Positions 28,701-39,510 of a stretch of DNA of 49,544 nucleotides are shown in pieces. Under the pieces are notes generated by a model. The model ran no database searches. It worked only from the letters and a program-made list of their open reading frames with translations, and was not told the DNA's origin. Source of the DNA: Candidatus Dormiibacterota bacterium (GTDB lineage Bacteria > Acidobacteriota > Polarisedimenticolia > Gp22-AA2); assembly GCA_035635555.1 (NCBI GenBank), contig DASQAT010000017.1, positions 1 to 49,544 of the forward strand, in the 5' to 3' direction. Each line of letters starts with the position of its first letter. Positions within the stretch are counted from its first letter, which is position 1. The position numbers and the translations under genes were made by a program.

Positions 28701-29443
28701 ATGTCCAGCGCCTGCGCGTCGCCTGTCGTCCGGTAGGTCTCGAGCAGGACCAGGAGCGCGCCGTGCGGCGGAAACTTGGGCGCCGACCCGAAACCGCCGT
28801 TGGCCCGGTCGAAGGAGGTCTTCCAGGCGGCCGTGGCCTGCGCCAGGGGATCCGGGGAGGCGTCGCCGCCACCGGACGCGGGCGGTGCGGTGTTCTGCAG
28901 ATCCTCGAGCATCGAGGCGATCACGCCGGCCGAGGAGAGCAGCTCCTGCCGGCGGTTCGTCCACCCGTCGGCGATCGACTCGATGAGCTTCTGGAAGCTC
29001 CCGGTCGGGAAGTACGTCCCGCCGAAGAAGGGCTTCCGTTCCGGCGTCAGGAAGACGGTCATCGGCCAGCCGCCCCGGCCGGTCATCGCCAGCACGGCGC
29101 TCATGTAGAGGGCGTCGAGGTCCGGTCTCTCCTCGCGGTCCACCTTGATCGACACGAAGTGCTCGTTCAGGAAGCGCGCCACCCCCGTGTCGGAGAACGC
29201 CTCCCGCTCCATGACGTGACACCAGTGGCAGGCGGAGTAGCCGATCGAGAGGAAGATCGGCTTGTCCTCTTTCCCGGCCTTCCGGAGGGCCTGCTCGCCC
29301 CAGGGATACCAGTCGACCGGGTTCTGGACGTGCTGCAGGAGGTAGGGGCTCGACTGTCCCAGGAGGTGATTGGGGCGCGCGGCCGCCGCCGGCAACAGGC
29401 CGGCCCACACGGAGAGGACCAGGACCGCCACGGATCGCTTCAT
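25754..29443 (-). CDS. Periplasmic YyaL/DUF255 thioredoxin-glycosidase-like protein fused to DsbD
   Basis: A single uninterrupted frame of 1229 residues. After a signal peptide (1-22) comes a YyaL/DUF255 thioredoxin-like domain ([21 protein letters not shown]72-H-W-C75) and its alpha/alpha toroid (about 200-620). Then follows a DsbD alpha domain (about 660-800, Cys784 and Cys789), the DsbD membrane domain (about 840-1085, [10 protein letters not shown] Cys859 and AAPCIGPF Cys974) and a C-terminal thioredoxin domain (WCLACKE, Cys1144/Cys1147). DsbD carries electrons from cytoplasmic thioredoxin to periplasmic thiols. All its cysteine pairs are present, so it should be functional. YyaL proteins are normally separate and without signal peptides. 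No ribosome site precedes ATG 29443; the transcript may be nearly leaderless. Confidence 0.92.
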
Positions 29444-29452
29444 GACACATGC

Positions 29453-29481
29453 ATTCTATCTTAGGAGCCTGTCCGAGTAAT
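29453..29481 (-). promoter_or_regulatory. Candidate promoter of the DsbD-fusion operon
   Basis: On the minus strand ATTACT (29481-29476) and TAGAAT (29458-29453), 17 bases apart. Transcription would begin near 29446, only about three bases before the ATG, consistent with the missing Shine-Dalgarno sequence. The -35 box is weak. Confidence 0.45.
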
Positions 29482-29507
29482 GGCATGGGCCGCGGACCGG
29501 TGCGCCG

Positions 29508-29678
29508 TCACATGACCCAGGAGTACGGCGTGCTGGCGCGCGGGATGGTGAACACCAGCGTCGGCTCGGACGGTGCCGCCGCGCCTGGAGCCTGGGCAGC
29601 CGATGCGGGCGCGGACGAGGGGAGCAGGATCATGGCTCCGAGGACCAGCCCGACTCCGGGACCGCCGCGCGCTCGCAC
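29508..29678 (-). CDS. Possible small secreted peptide of 56 residues
   Basis: A minus-strand frame from GTG 29678 to TGA 29508 encodes a signal-peptide-like start (basic, then GVGLVLGAMILLPSSAPASA, AAQ) and a short tail ending FTIPRASTPYSWVM. It fills the 356-base space between the protease terminator (29769-29812) and the promoter of the DsbD fusion. A G-rich stretch lies about 10 bases before the GTG. It could be a secreted peptide or the truncated 5' end of a lost gene. Nothing else in 29444-29816 looks coding on either strand. Confidence 0.3.
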   Translation of the reverse strand: MRARGGPGVGLVLGAMILLPSSAPASAAQAPGAAAPSEPTLVFTIPRASTPYSWVM

Positions 29679-29768
29679 CTGAGATGACCCCGCCTGGAGA
29701 GAAGAACGAAGCGCACCAGCAGACCACAGCTCGAAGCGCGGGACGAGGCCGGCGGTGTAAAGAGATGT

Positions 29769-29812
29769 AAAAGGAATCGGGCCCGCGGCGCGCCTTCCGG
29801 CGGCCGCGGGCC
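29769..29812 (-). terminator. Strong terminator of the giant protease gene
   Basis: A 10-bp GC-only inverted repeat (29780-29789 with 29803-29812) with an inner 4-bp stem and TTCC loop, followed on the minus strand by ATTCC and TTTT (29772-29769). It begins five bases after the protease stop and closes that transcription unit. Confidence 0.75.
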
Positions 29813-29816
29813 TCTC

Positions 29817-32800
29817 TCAGGGCTGGCAGACCAGCGCCGCGGCCGGTGCCGCGGAGCTGTTCACCCTGTACGGTGACGGGGTCGCGGCCGGACAGCCGAA
29901 CCCGGAACTGAGCGGATTGTTCTGCAGCGGCCCCGCCAGATCGAGGCTCAGGCAGATGCCGCCTCCGGCGCACGGCGCGTTCACGCCGCAGGCGGCGTTC
30001 GGCGTCCCGCCCCCGAAGCAGCGGCCGGGATTGACGCAGCCGAAGGCGCCGTTGAGCACGTTCGCCGGCGAGGCGTTGGCGAGGTAGAAGGTCGCGCTCC
30101 CCAGGACCGGGTTCGGATCGACGCTCTGATCGAGCGGACCGGTCGTGGCGTTCGTCGCCACGACGGCGAGATTGTTGCTGAAGCACGTGGTTCCGGTGTG
30201 CTGCCAGCCGGGACCGTTCCCCACGAATCCGTTCCCGGTGGCCTGGGTCGCGATGACTCCCCTGTACACGTCGACCGGTCCGGCTCCCCCCGGTGAATCC
30301 AGGTTGAGCGTCGTCAGCGTCGACCCGGGATTGCCGCATGGGGCGGAGCACGCTCCCCCTGCACCGCACTGGGTGTCCACGCTGCAGGCGGCCCCGGACG
30401 TCGGACCGCCCGCGCAAGCGCCGCCGCAGGCGCCGGCGCAGACGCCCCCCGCGCCGCAATCGGCGTTGGCTGTGCAGACGCCCCCCTGGCTCGTCCCGCC
30501 GACGCACCGGTTGGCTGCATCGCACCAGATCCCCGGCGTCGGGCTGGACGAGGGGCAGGTCCCTCCATAGACCACGCCGAAACGGGGATCGAAGGCGCCG
30601 TGCTGCCAGCCAAAGACGATGTCGCCGTCCGACCCGCCATTCGCTCCGTCGTAGATCGCCGCCGTCACCGACGCGCCGGCGAGACTGGTGCAGGTCGTGT
30701 CCGAGCTGCAGCGGACCAGGACCGAGTAGGTCGGGCTGTACTCTGTGGCGGTGTCGAGGAAAGATGCGTTGCCGCTCCAGTCCTGAACGACGACACCGTT
30801 CTTGCTGAAGCGGAACTGCACGCCGCCGTCGGCGCATCCGCCCGGGATGGTCGAGTCGGCCGCCGAGACGCGGATCGACTGGCCCGCGACCGGCACTCGC
30901 CCCGCTCCGAACGGGTTGCCGTCGAGGTCGGTGATCGCGATCCGTGGGAGAGTCCCGTTGTCGGTGCCCGACGCATTCTCGTCGCAGTTTTCGGCCGCCG
31001 TGGCGGGGCAGGAGCCCGCCACCGGCGGCTTCGTGTCCGGGTCGGGCGTCACCTGCATCGTGACGACGCCGGTGATGTCGATATCGTCCAGCCACCAGCC
31101 GTCGTCGTGGGGGGTATCGCTCCATCCGGGGCCGAACTCCCAATACGACGAGGAGTGATTGTCGAGACTCCAGGTGTTGGCGATCCAGCGGATCCGGATC
31201 CTCTGACCGAGGAAACTCGCCAGATCGAACTTCGATTGCACCCAGACGCCCGTGCCGCCGGGATCGACCACACCGCCGGAACAATTGAACGCCTGGCTCG
31301 ATCCCGTACCCCCGGCGCTGCCGCAGTGCGACCAGGCGGCCTCGGGGAAGCACATCGTCTCGTGCACCCCGCGCGGGTTGGGCGGGGCCGTCCCGGTGTC
31401 GGTCGGCGTGATGTCACAGTACTGCGGGCCGAAAAGGCTCCAGGCCCGCTCCCTCTTGTCATAGGTGTTCTGGAACGGCGCGAGCGTTTCCCACGGACCC
31501 CAGTCGTCCACGGCCGGGTCGTGGTTGCGGTCGATCTGAGCCTGGAGCTGGCTGCAATCGTGGCACACTCGCCCGAAGGCGCTTAGTGAGTCCGACCCGA
31601 CCAGGTCGACGATGTGCCAGAACGAAAGTTTCAGGTCGGACGCGCCGCGGGGGATGAACGCCAGGTTGATCGGGTTCGACTGGAACGCCTGCAAGGTGCG
31701 CAGGTGCATCGTGTCGCCGGCTGCGAACGAATGGGCGTCGAAGTGCGCCCCCATGTGCAGCGAGTTGGGGGGTGAGAAGGCCCTCCGTCCGTCGTCGGGA
31801 GTCCGGTAGGAGCAGCCGCCGACGCATCCCGTGTGGCCGCTCGCCGCGAACCCTCCCGGTTCGGTGTTGGGGCAGTTGGTGGCGCTCGGCGGGCAGTGGA
31901 AGTGCCAGTCCATCGGGAAGTCCGGGTCGAGGATGCACGCGGCGTTCCCCTCTGCCGGCGTCTTGTATCCGCCGCAGGCGATCCCCGTCAGGGCGTCGTC
32001 GCCGGGTGTTACGCTGCCATGGATGTAAGTGCCGTGGCCGACCAGGCCGGTGCCTGCATCCAGCAGGCGGAACGTGTCGGCGCTCGACATCACACCGTCG
32101 CCGTCGCGATCCACGTCGAAGGTCTCGTGCAACGTGCCGTCGTCGGGGGAGCCGAACACGCCGTCCGGCCCGGCGATGAAGGTCTGGGTCGCCCCTGGCG
32201 GCAGATCCAGGTCGCCAAGAATGTTGAAGCAGGCGGTCCCTCCCAGCACCTCGTTGGAGTTCACCGTGACGCAAAGGTGGAGACTGGCGAAGGCACCTGG
32301 GACGCTCTGCAGACCATTCCCCGTCCTGAACGTGAAGCTCGAGCCGGCCTGAAGAGGGGTCAGGCTCCCGATCAGGACCGACCCGCCCGCCGGCACCGAC
32401 CCGACCGTGATTCTCGGGAAGGTGATGCAATCGACGTTCGGGTCGGAGGAGGACAGGACGAAGGAGGCGCCGGTGAGGGCGGCCCCGTTGTTCTGGATGC
32501 GGACCTGCACCAGCCCGGTCTCCCCCGGGTCGGGGAAGAGATCGTGGTCGCCGTCGATATCCTGATAGCTCACGTGCAGGACCGAGAGATTCCCCAAGGG
32601 TGCACTCTGGCAGGCGACGGTGCCGGCGAAGGTGACCAGGTCGTCCGGGATGCCGTCGAAATCATCGTCCAGGGACCCGGCCGGGTCGCAGGCATCCCCC
32701 AGACCGTCGCGGTCGCTGTCGAGCTGCCGGAACGTGCCCGGAATGATCGCCGGGTTGGCGATGTCGGGGCAGTCGTCCACAGTGTCGGGCACCCCGTCGA

Positions 32801-35800
32801 CGTCCGCGTCGTCATCGACAGGCGAGCAGGCGGTCGACGACGGCGTGTGGCGGACGGCGGTCTGGCACGTGCCGCCGGCGGGGCAGTCCACGCTGCTGGC
32901 GCAGGAGGTGGCCGGGGCGTTGCTGCAGAGGTGCACGACGGTGATGCCCGCGCAGTCGCCGTCGCAGGCGTCGCCGAGGCCGTCCCCATCCGAGTCCCTC
33001 TGCCTTTCCGCGGCGGGCAGCCCGTTGAAGTTAGGCGTCAGGACGCAGTTGTCGGCGTTGTCCATCCGCCCGTCGCCGTCCAGGTCCTGCGTACCGCTCG
33101 AGCACGCGAAGCCGCGGCAGGTACCGCCTCCCGCACAGCCAGCGTCCGCCAGGCAGTTCGCTCCAGGAGTTGACCCTCCCGAGCAGATACCGGCCTGGCT
33201 GGGATTGTAGACGTCGGGACAGTCGTCCACTTTGTTCGCGACACCGTCGCCGTCCAGGTCGTCGAAATCGCACGCGTCCCCCACGCCATCCGCATCGGCG
33301 TCCTGCTGGCCGGGGTTGGCGATGCTCACGCAGTTGTCGCACAGGTCGCCGATGCCGTCGCCATCGGCGTCCGCCTGCGTGGGGTTGTAGATCAGAGCAC
33401 AGTTGTCTGCCGCGGAGTTGACGCCGTCACCGTCCAGGTTGTCGAACAGGGCTTCCCCCGCCTGACCGTCACCGTCGCCGTCGCAGTTCGGGTCGAGGTA
33501 GTAGACGATGAACTGCTGGTCAGTGCCCGCCTGGGCGAAGACGTTGTTGGGCGAGTTGGACGTTCCCGAGAACGTGACGCTGCCCCTGTACAGACCGGGC
33601 TGTCCCTCGACCGCCGGCAGCGTGTACCGCTTGGCATTCGGCTTCAGAACGCTGAACCGGGACGTGGAGAAGATGTCGGCATCGCTGTCCGTGACGATCA
33701 TGACCTGGACGCAATTCCCACCGGGGCAACCGGGCTGTCCGGCTGGCAGCTTCGGGTCGTCCACGGTGACCTCGACCGACTCTTCGCACTCGTACAGGCT
33801 GGTGCGGTCGACGGTGATCGTGGCGCACTGACCGCCGGCGGGATTCCCCGGCGTTCCAAACCGGCTGCAGGCCGGCGTGTGGGCCGGGACGAAGGCCGAC
33901 TCGTCCTTCGGGTGGAACTCGTCCCACTCGAAGACCACGTCATCGATGCCGAACCCGTAGTCCCTGGCCAGCGACAGCGATTCGATGCTCCAGAAGCCGA
34001 AGGCGATCCCCCAGCGGTTACCGGCCGGACCTGAAACGAGGATCTTCCCCGAGTTACCGGATTCGGGCGCCGTGGTGCCGACCCGTGTTTCGCTCGCGAA
34101 CCCGCCCTCGAAGCCGTTGAGCGTCCCCTCGAAATTCCGCACCGGTCCGGCGATCGTGATCCCCTCGAGCGTGCAGGTGTTGCCGCCGGAGCAGTCCGCG
34201 TTCGATTGGCACGGAGCGCCCGGGTCCAGGCCGCCTTCGCAGACTCCAGGGACGGTGGCGCCCGGCAGAGGGAACTTCAAGTAGTCGGGAGGGGCCGGCG
34301 GGATGGGAGAACTGCGGGTAACGCCACCGTTCGTCGCAGAGACGTACCCGGTGAAGCCGCTCTCCCCCCCGCCATCGTAAGGGCTGCCACCATTCGGATC
34401 AATCAAGGGGCCGAACGTCCTCTGGTACGGGAAGTAGCTGAGGGGCTCGATCCCGCCGTACCCGAAGCCGTTCGCGGCGGCAAGGTTGAAAATGGTGCCG
34501 TACGGCCAGCCGCCGTAACGGGCGTAGTAGTCGTCCATCTCCTGGCCGAAGAAGCTGTTGCCGGTGTCGTTGTCCAGGTCGTTGTCGATGTTCATCCCCA
34601 TCCCGGTGTAGCCGGCGTCCCAGACCTCGTCGTTGACGTTCACCCCCAGGCGCTGGAATTCAACGCCGTAGAGGAAGCCGCGCGCGTCGGGGAGCTGGTT
34701 GACCTTGGCGATGATGGGAGACTGCAGCACATCGAAGGCGATCTCGACCCTGTTCTCGGTCGTCGTGGAGTTCGGAATGACGTAGTTGTCGCAGAAGGAG
34801 GCGCCTGCGGGGGGCGTGTTCGGGTCGCCGTCGCCAGTGTGCCAGATGCCGTACTTGTTCAGCCCGCCGGAGGTCTGGAAGCCGCACACACCGGAGGTCC
34901 TGTACTCCCACATCGGATTCGGGCTGATGTTGGCCACGTTGCTCTGCGGGTGGCGGATGGAGACCCACCCGCCATTGTTGTTGTCGAAGTTCCACGGAAC
35001 CTTGTCGCCGGCCGACGGCCCGGTGGAGGAGGCTAGAATGCCCTGGTCCAGAATCCCGTCCGGGATGATGTCGGCTTCGTTCGGATCCAGGATCCCGTTG
35101 CAATTCAGATCTTCCCCGCACCTGTTGCTGACGATGGGGCTTCCCGGGCCGATCGTCGTGAACAGGGACGAGAAGACGACGTCCTCGTCCGGCAGGATGA
35201 ACAGTCTCGTGGGATCTATGACATCGGGACGATCGATCGCCAGGTTGCGGTTCAGGTCGCGCACCTGGCGCCCGCCCGCCGGGAAATCGGTCGAGTAATG
35301 CAGCGTCTCGCGATCGGCGTTGATGACGTTCGTGAACGCGTACGATTGCTGGCTGATGCGACGCCCCTTGTTCAGCGAGTCGAGGGTCAGGGTCATGGTC
35401 ACCTGGCGGTTGGGGATGGCCAGGGAGTTGGCGGCCGCGGCATTGACCGAGACGTGGAAGTACGCCGCCTGCGTCTGGCCGGGCGGGATGCGGCCGAGGC
35501 TCTTCGGCGAGTCGATGACGGTGATCGCCGCGGCGCCGGTCCCGGAGGGGGTCAGCGTGGCGACGACGTCGTGGTAATCGTCCGACCTGTCCCCGGGCCA
35601 GTCGCGCCCGCGGTTGGTCAGGGCGACGCCATAAGTGACGACCTCGCCCGCGTCGAGATTGTCGTCGTTGTCGCAGCCGCCGCCGACGGCGGTCTGCGGA
35701 CCGATCGCGTGGTTGCCCCGCATCGTGAAGTAACCCGGGACGAAATTGGGCGAGCAGTCCACCTTGCTCGAAGCGGTGACCGGGGCCTGGCCGGCCGGGG

Positions 35801-38800
35801 CGTAGGTCACGACGAGCTGCATTCCGGTGTCCGCCTCGAGGATGCCGTTGTTCGGGGCGGGCGAGGGTACGGAGCGCACCGGCAACGAAGACGACGTCGT
35901 AGTGCCGGCGAACGTGCCTCCCGTGAAGGCCACACCGGTCTCGGTGTCGACGACGGCACCGGCCGCGTTCCTCACGGTGAACGTGGCGAAGCCGGTCGAC
36001 CGGGCGGCGCCCGCTCCGGGCGTCGAATCGAAGATCGTCGCGACCGCCGCGTCCTCGCACGAATACTTGAACTTGTCGAGGGAGACCGAGCTCTGCGGGA
36101 AACTGGACGGGCCGCGTGACGGCGCGGCTTCGGCCAGGAACACCGGGCCGGCGACGAGAAGGGCGTACGTCTGGCCCCCCAGGTCCAGAAGGCCGTTGGC
36201 GTTCGTGTCCTCGCCTGCGTCCAGGCGGCGGTTGCCGTTGAGGTCTTCGTTGGGACCGGCGATCGCGATCTGCCCCGGCACCGCTCCTCCCAGACCTCTC
36301 TTGACGGTGACCCTCCAGGTGCCGAGGAGAATCTGCGAATCAGCCGGGCTCGTGTCGTTGTTGCGGTCGAAGCTCAGGTGGATCGCTTCCTGAGGATTCC
36401 GCTTGTCGTGGATCTCGGGTTGCCCCTGGAGACGCACCCTCGACCACTGGTCCACGAACGGATTCCGGGTGTTGCCGTAGCTGTTGCCATCGTAGAATTG
36501 GTTGTCGTACGCGCACCCTCCCGCACCGCACGTCGCGGCGGCGCAGGCGACCCCGTCCGGTCGGACGTCGCCGTCGAACAGACAGTTGTCGGGCCCCGGT
36601 CCCTCGAGCAGGAGGTCGAGATCGTTCACCAGCGGTCCGCCGCCGCCCGGCAGGGATGGGGGATCGGTCCAGGCGAGGGCGACGCGCAGCTGTCCCCTGG
36701 CGACGGCCAGCCCGGCGCCGGCGGCTCCAACGACCACTGGGCTGGCCACACGGAAAGTGTGCGTCTGCGAGACGTGCGTATTGTCGATCGCCGGCTCGGC
36801 CGTGGCGATGTCGTCCCAGACCAGGAGACCCTGCGCCGGGTGCTCCCAGTGCGAAGGTCCCGGCGGCGTGTTGCCGGCGGTCCATCTGATGCCGTTGTCG
36901 GGATCGACCCCCCCGAGACGGAAGGCGTCCGGCCAGTCGGGCAGCGGCAGGACGTTCGTCAGGACGACGCGGCCGTACCCCTGCTCGCTGTTTCCCATGA
37001 TCCCGATCGAGAAACCGTTGATCGTTCCGAGGTCGGTGGCCCGGGTCCGCCGCAAGATTTTGTCGGGGGTTGTCTTGTTGCCTTCGCCCGGGGTCCGGAT
37101 GTTGGTCGTGAACCGGGCCGAGGCGACGAGCGCGGCCTTCACCAGGGCGCCGGAGATGTTCGGGACCCGGTTCGCCGGGGCCCGGTCTTCGCCCGGATAC
37201 ATTCCCTGGGCGAAGTAGTCGCGCACGATGGCCGCGGCCCCCGTGACGGCGGCGGCCGAGTAGGACGAGCCGAAGTTCCCCTCGTCGACCTGGGCGTCGA
37301 CCGGGGCCAGGTTGTCGTCGTCGCGGCTGCGGAAGACGGCCACCGACGAAAAATCCATGACTCCGGGACCCAGGTCGCAGCAGGGCGCATCGACGATCGG
37401 GGCCATCCTCAACGACTCGCGCGACGCCGGGCCGCGCGACGAATAGGTCGCCATGTTGGCCAGATTGTCGAAATCCTTGAAGAAGCTGGACTCGTCGGAG
37501 CGTGTGGCTCCCACGACGACGACGTTCTTGGCGGTCGCGGGGGGAGGGATCTGAACGTTCCTGCGAGTAAAGGCGGCGGGGTCGCATGAGCCGGCCGGAG
37601 CCGGTATGCAGTCGTCTGTGTCGGTCCCGTCGAACAGATCGGGGATCACCCGCGGAGTCCAGGAGTCGACACGGCTGGAGCTGATCAGCGTCCCGCTGTT
37701 GCCGGCCGGCGAGACGACCAGGAAGTCGCGGTTGTTGTACAGGAAGGTGTCGAGGTCGGCCGACTGCTGTGGATAGGTGCCGTCGCTTCCCTGAAACTGC
37801 ATCGTCGAAAAGTTGTCGGGGGCTCCGAACGGCGCCACCGCCAGGTGCACCTCGGTGCCGCCGCCGGTGATACCGAGACAGGCCCCCGTGCCGCCGCTCC
37901 TGGGACAAATGAGCTCGGCCATGCGGTCAGCCAGGCTGCCGGGATCGACGTTGCCGCCCCGCTCTACCAGGGAGTTGATGTTGCAGCGGCTCCTGTCGGC
38001 GATGTCCGAGACGATGATGCGCGCGCCGCGTGCAACGCCGTCCAGGTCGACGTTGCGCGCCCGGCCCGCGCCGTCGATACCGGATCGGCTGGCGAACACG
38101 CCGACGCCGGTCGGCCAGGCGGCGATGACCGAGGCCACGACGTTTCCGTGGCTGCCGGCTCCGTCCAAGGTCCCGTCGCAGTCGTTGCCGGTGTCTCGCA
38201 CGTTGATGATCGAGTGGATCTTCCGGTGCGCCGGGCCGATGATGTGACCGGGCACGTTCACCTGCGTGGCCGTCTGGGAGAAGCTCGGGGTATCGGCGCT
38301 GATCCCGTTGTCCAGGACTCCGACGATCTGCGGCGGCACGGTGTCCGAGCCGTCGTTGATCCGCTGGCCGTCGTTGTTGGTGTCGATCCCGCCACCGTCG
38401 ACGCCGATATCGTCGAACGGCCTCGCCTGGTTCGTCTCCTGGGCCGACCCCGCCTGGACCGCGGGGACGTTCTTGGCATTGAGGGTCATCATTTCCAGGC
38501 TTTCCTGGATGTGCAGGATCTCGGGGATCCGGGCGAGCCTGCCGAGGGATCGGTAGTCGGCCCGCACCAGGAACGATGACCCGTCCGGTCCGTAGTCGGC
38601 CACGTCCACGACACCGGGGATACGTGTCAGCGCATCACGGACCGATGCGGCGTCGCTTCCCGGCACCAGGGCCACCTCGAGCAGCAGATTCGGGTCGAGG
38701 GCGCGGGCCTTCTCGATGAGCGGCCGCCTGGCGGTGTCGATCGCTATCTTGTCTCCCGGAGGCATCGCCAGGAAGAAGGCGACGTCCGGGTCCTGGCGCA

Positions 38801-39404
38801 GGCGCCCGAGCCCGTTCGAATCCGTGTAGACCAGGAGCGTGGCGTTGGGCAGGTACCCGATGATACGCGCCGATTCGCGGATCCCCTCGAGGATCGAGTC
38901 CAGCGGCTTCGAGGACGCCGCCTGCGGAGAAAGCATCGCGTAGTTCAGACCGTGGGCCAGGGTCCCCTTCGGACCCAGGCCGATCCTCTCCTTCTCTCCC
39001 AGACGGAGCTCCGCGGGCAGGATCGCGAGGAAAGCCTCCGGATTCCTCGGATCCAGGTCGCCGAGGTTGAGCCGCAAGTGTCCGCGGGCGTCACCAGGGA
39101 CGCGGACCGGTCCGTCCTTGAACGCCTTTCCGAACGGAGAGAACTCTTCGGGTCGAGGAAACGCGGCCGGCACGACGAGGCGGGCCGATTCCATCGCGTC
39201 CAGCCGTTCGAGCATGCGGCCGGTTTCGTCTTCGCCGGAGTCCGCCGATGTCCCGCCGTGCGGATTCGCGGCCCACATCGGTCCGATCGAGGGCCGTAGA
39301 AGGATGCTGCTTGCCAGCAGACAGAGGAACGCAACCGAGACGCATTCCGCCAGGAGGAGAGCCATGCCTCCGAACGGCATCCCCCCACGGGGTGCTCTGC
39401 GCAT
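29817..39404 (-). CDS. Giant exported subtilisin-like (S8) protease with thrombospondin type 3 and Cys-rich repeats
   Basis: A 3195-residue protein in one open frame. A long signal segment lies at about 15-38. A propeptide-like region follows, then an S8 catalytic domain with Asp365 ([11 protein letters not shown]), His419 ([12 protein letters not shown]), the oxyanion asparagine in VVSPAGNSG and Ser714 ([12 protein letters not shown]). Calcium-type repeats ([34 protein letters not shown]) come next. Thrombospondin type 3 repeats span about 1990-2255. A lectin- or MAM-like beta region fills about 2400-2900. Short Cys repeats recur near 1725, 2075, 2155, 2955-3020 and 3130. No sorting signal is evident at the C-terminus. 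Expect a secreted, calcium-stabilised protease for degrading proteins or for cell-surface adhesion. Monocistronic, with its own promoter and terminator; GAGG precedes the ATG. Confidence 0.93.
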   Translation of the reverse strand: MRRAPRGGMPFGGMALLLAECVSVAFLCLLASSILLRPSIGPMWAANPHGGTSADSGEDETGRMLERLDAMESARLVVPAAFPRPEEFSPFGKAFKDGPVRVPGDARGHLRLNLGDLDPRNPEAFLAILPAELRLGEKERIGLGPKGTLAHGLNYAMLSPQAASSKPLDSILEGIRESARIIGYLPNATLLVYTDSNGLGRLRQDPDVAFFLAMPPGDKIAIDTARRPLIEKARALDPNLLLEVALVPGSDAASVRDALTRIPGVVDVADYGPDGSSFLVRADYRSLGRLARIPEILHIQESLEMMTLNAKNVPAVQAGSAQETNQARPFDDIGVDGGGIDTNNDGQRINDGSDTVPPQIVGVLDNGISADTPSFSQTATQVNVPGHIIGPAHRKIHSIINVRDTGNDCDGTLDGAGSHGNVVASVIAAWPTGVGVFASRSGIDGAGRARNVDLDGVARGARIIVSDIADRSRCNINSLVERGGNVDPGSLADRMAELICPRSGGTGACLGITGGGTEVHLAVAPFGAPDNFSTMQFQGSDGTYPQQSADLDTFLYNNRDFLVVSPAGNSGTLISSSRVDSWTPRVIPDLFDGTDTDDCIPAPAGSCDPAAFTRRNVQIPPPATAKNVVVVGATRSDESSFFKDFDNLANMATYSSRGPASRESLRMAPIVDAPCCDLGPGVMDFSSVAVFRSRDDDNLAPVDAQVDEGNFGSSYSAAAVTGAAAIVRDYFAQGMYPGEDRAPANRVPNISGALVKAALVASARFTTNIRTPGEGNKTTPDKILRRTRATDLGTINGFSIGIMGNSEQGYGRVVLTNVLPLPDWPDAFRLGGVDPDNGIRWTAGNTPPGPSHWEHPAQGLLVWDDIATAEPAIDNTHVSQTHTFRVASPVVVGAAGAGLAVARGQLRVALAWTDPPSLPGGGGPLVNDLDLLLEGPGPDNCLFDGDVRPDGVACAAATCGAGGCAYDNQFYDGNSYGNTRNPFVDQWSRVRLQGQPEIHDKRNPQEAIHLSFDRNNDTSPADSQILLGTWRVTVKRGLGGAVPGQIAIAGPNEDLNGNRRLDAGEDTNANGLLDLGGQTYALLVAGPVFLAEAAPSRGPSSFPQSSVSLDKFKYSCEDAAVATIFDSTPGAGAARSTGFATFTVRNAAGAVVDTETGVAFTGGTFAGTTTSSSLPVRSVPSPAPNNGILEADTGMQLVVTYAPAGQAPVTASSKVDCSPNFVPGYFTMRGNHAIGPQTAVGGGCDNDDNLDAGEVVTYGVALTNRGRDWPGDRSDDYHDVVATLTPSGTGAAAITVIDSPKSLGRIPPGQTQAAYFHVSVNAAAANSLAIPNRQVTMTLTLDSLNKGRRISQQSYAFTNVINADRETLHYSTDFPAGGRQVRDLNRNLAIDRPDVIDPTRLFILPDEDVVFSSLFTTIGPGSPIVSNRCGEDLNCNGILDPNEADIIPDGILDQGILASSTGPSAGDKVPWNFDNNNGGWVSIRHPQSNVANISPNPMWEYRTSGVCGFQTSGGLNKYGIWHTGDGDPNTPPAGASFCDNYVIPNSTTTENRVEIAFDVLQSPIIAKVNQLPDARGFLYGVEFQRLGVNVNDEVWDAGYTGMGMNIDNDLDNDTGNSFFGQEMDDYYARYGGWPYGTIFNLAAANGFGYGGIEPLSYFPYQRTFGPLIDPNGGSPYDGGGESGFTGYVSATNGGVTRSSPIPPAPPDYLKFPLPGATVPGVCEGGLDPGAPCQSNADCSGGNTCTLEGITIAGPVRNFEGTLNGFEGGFASETRVGTTAPESGNSGKILVSGPAGNRWGIAFGFWSIESLSLARDYGFGIDDVVFEWDEFHPKDESAFVPAHTPACSRFGTPGNPAGGQCATITVDRTSLYECEESVEVTVDDPKLPAGQPGCPGGNCVQVMIVTDSDADIFSTSRFSVLKPNAKRYTLPAVEGQPGLYRGSVTFSGTSNSPNNVFAQAGTDQQFIVYYLDPNCDGDGDGQAGEALFDNLDGDGVNSAADNCALIYNPTQADADGDGIGDLCDNCVSIANPGQQDADADGVGDACDFDDLDGDGVANKVDDCPDVYNPSQAGICSGGSTPGANCLADAGCAGGGTCRGFACSSGTQDLDGDGRMDNADNCVLTPNFNGLPAAERQRDSDGDGLGDACDGDCAGITVVHLCSNAPATSCASSVDCPAGGTCQTAVRHTPSSTACSPVDDDADVDGVPDTVDDCPDIANPAIIPGTFRQLDSDRDGLGDACDPAGSLDDDFDGIPDDLVTFAGTVACQSAPLGNLSVLHVSYQDIDGDHDLFPDPGETGLVQVRIQNNGAALTGASFVLSSSDPNVDCITFPRITVGSVPAGGSVLIGSLTPLQAGSSFTFRTGNGLQSVPGAFASLHLCVTVNSNEVLGGTACFNILGDLDLPPGATQTFIAGPDGVFGSPDDGTLHETFDVDRDGDGVMSSADTFRLLDAGTGLVGHGTYIHGSVTPGDDALTGIACGGYKTPAEGNAACILDPDFPMDWHFHCPPSATNCPNTEPGGFAASGHTGCVGGCSYRTPDDGRRAFSPPNSLHMGAHFDAHSFAAGDTMHLRTLQAFQSNPINLAFIPRGASDLKLSFWHIVDLVGSDSLSAFGRVCHDCSQLQAQIDRNHDPAVDDWGPWETLAPFQNTYDKRERAWSLFGPQYCDITPTDTGTAPPNPRGVHETMCFPEAAWSHCGSAGGTGSSQAFNCSGGVVDPGGTGVWVQSKFDLASFLGQRIRIRWIANTWSLDNHSSSYWEFGPGWSDTPHDDGWWLDDIDITGVVTMQVTPDPDTKPPVAGSCPATAAENCDENASGTDNGTLPRIAITDLDGNPFGAGRVPVAGQSIRVSAADSTIPGGCADGGVQFRFSKNGVVVQDWSGNASFLDTATEYSPTYSVLVRCSSDTTCTSLAGASVTAAIYDGANGGSDGDIVFGWQHGAFDPRFGVVYGGTCPSSSPTPGIWCDAANRCVGGTSQGGVCTANADCGAGGVCAGACGGACAGGPTSGAACSVDTQCGAGGACSAPCGNPGSTLTTLNLDSPGGAGPVDVYRGVIATQATGNGFVGNGPGWQHTGTTCFSNNLAVVATNATTGPLDQSVDPNPVLGSATFYLANASPANVLNGAFGCVNPGRCFGGGTPNAACGVNAPCAGGGICLSLDLAGPLQNNPLSSGFGCPAATPSPYRVNSSAAPAAALVCQP
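32640..33440 (-). repeat. Thrombospondin type 3 repeat region within the protease gene
   Basis: Protein residues about 1990-2255 contain at least six D-x-D-x-D-G calcium motifs with paired cysteines ([77 protein letters not shown]). They are interrupted twice by a short Cys repeat ([17 protein letters not shown] type). Bound calcium normally makes such a region rigid. Confidence 0.85.
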
Positions 39405-39451
39405 GGTGAAACCCTCAGGTTAGGGGCAGTTCGGCGGCGAGAACGACCTTT

Positions 39452-39480
39452 TACATACCCCCAAGTACCGGCGCTGTCAA
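39452..39480 (-). promoter_or_regulatory. Promoter of the giant protease gene
   Basis: On the minus strand a perfect TTGACA (39480-39475) and TATGTA (39457-39452) are 17 bases apart. The start would be near 39445, leaving a leader of about 40 bases with GAGG ahead of the ATG at 39404. Confidence 0.6.
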
Positions 39481-39510
39481 TTAGGGTATTCCACCGAGAA
39501 GCGAGGGGCG

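Noticed and set aside
32640-33440. Repeated DNA that at first looked like a direct-repeat array
   Set aside because: It is the coding sequence of thrombospondin type 3 repeats in the protease frame; spacing is irregular and not CRISPR-like.
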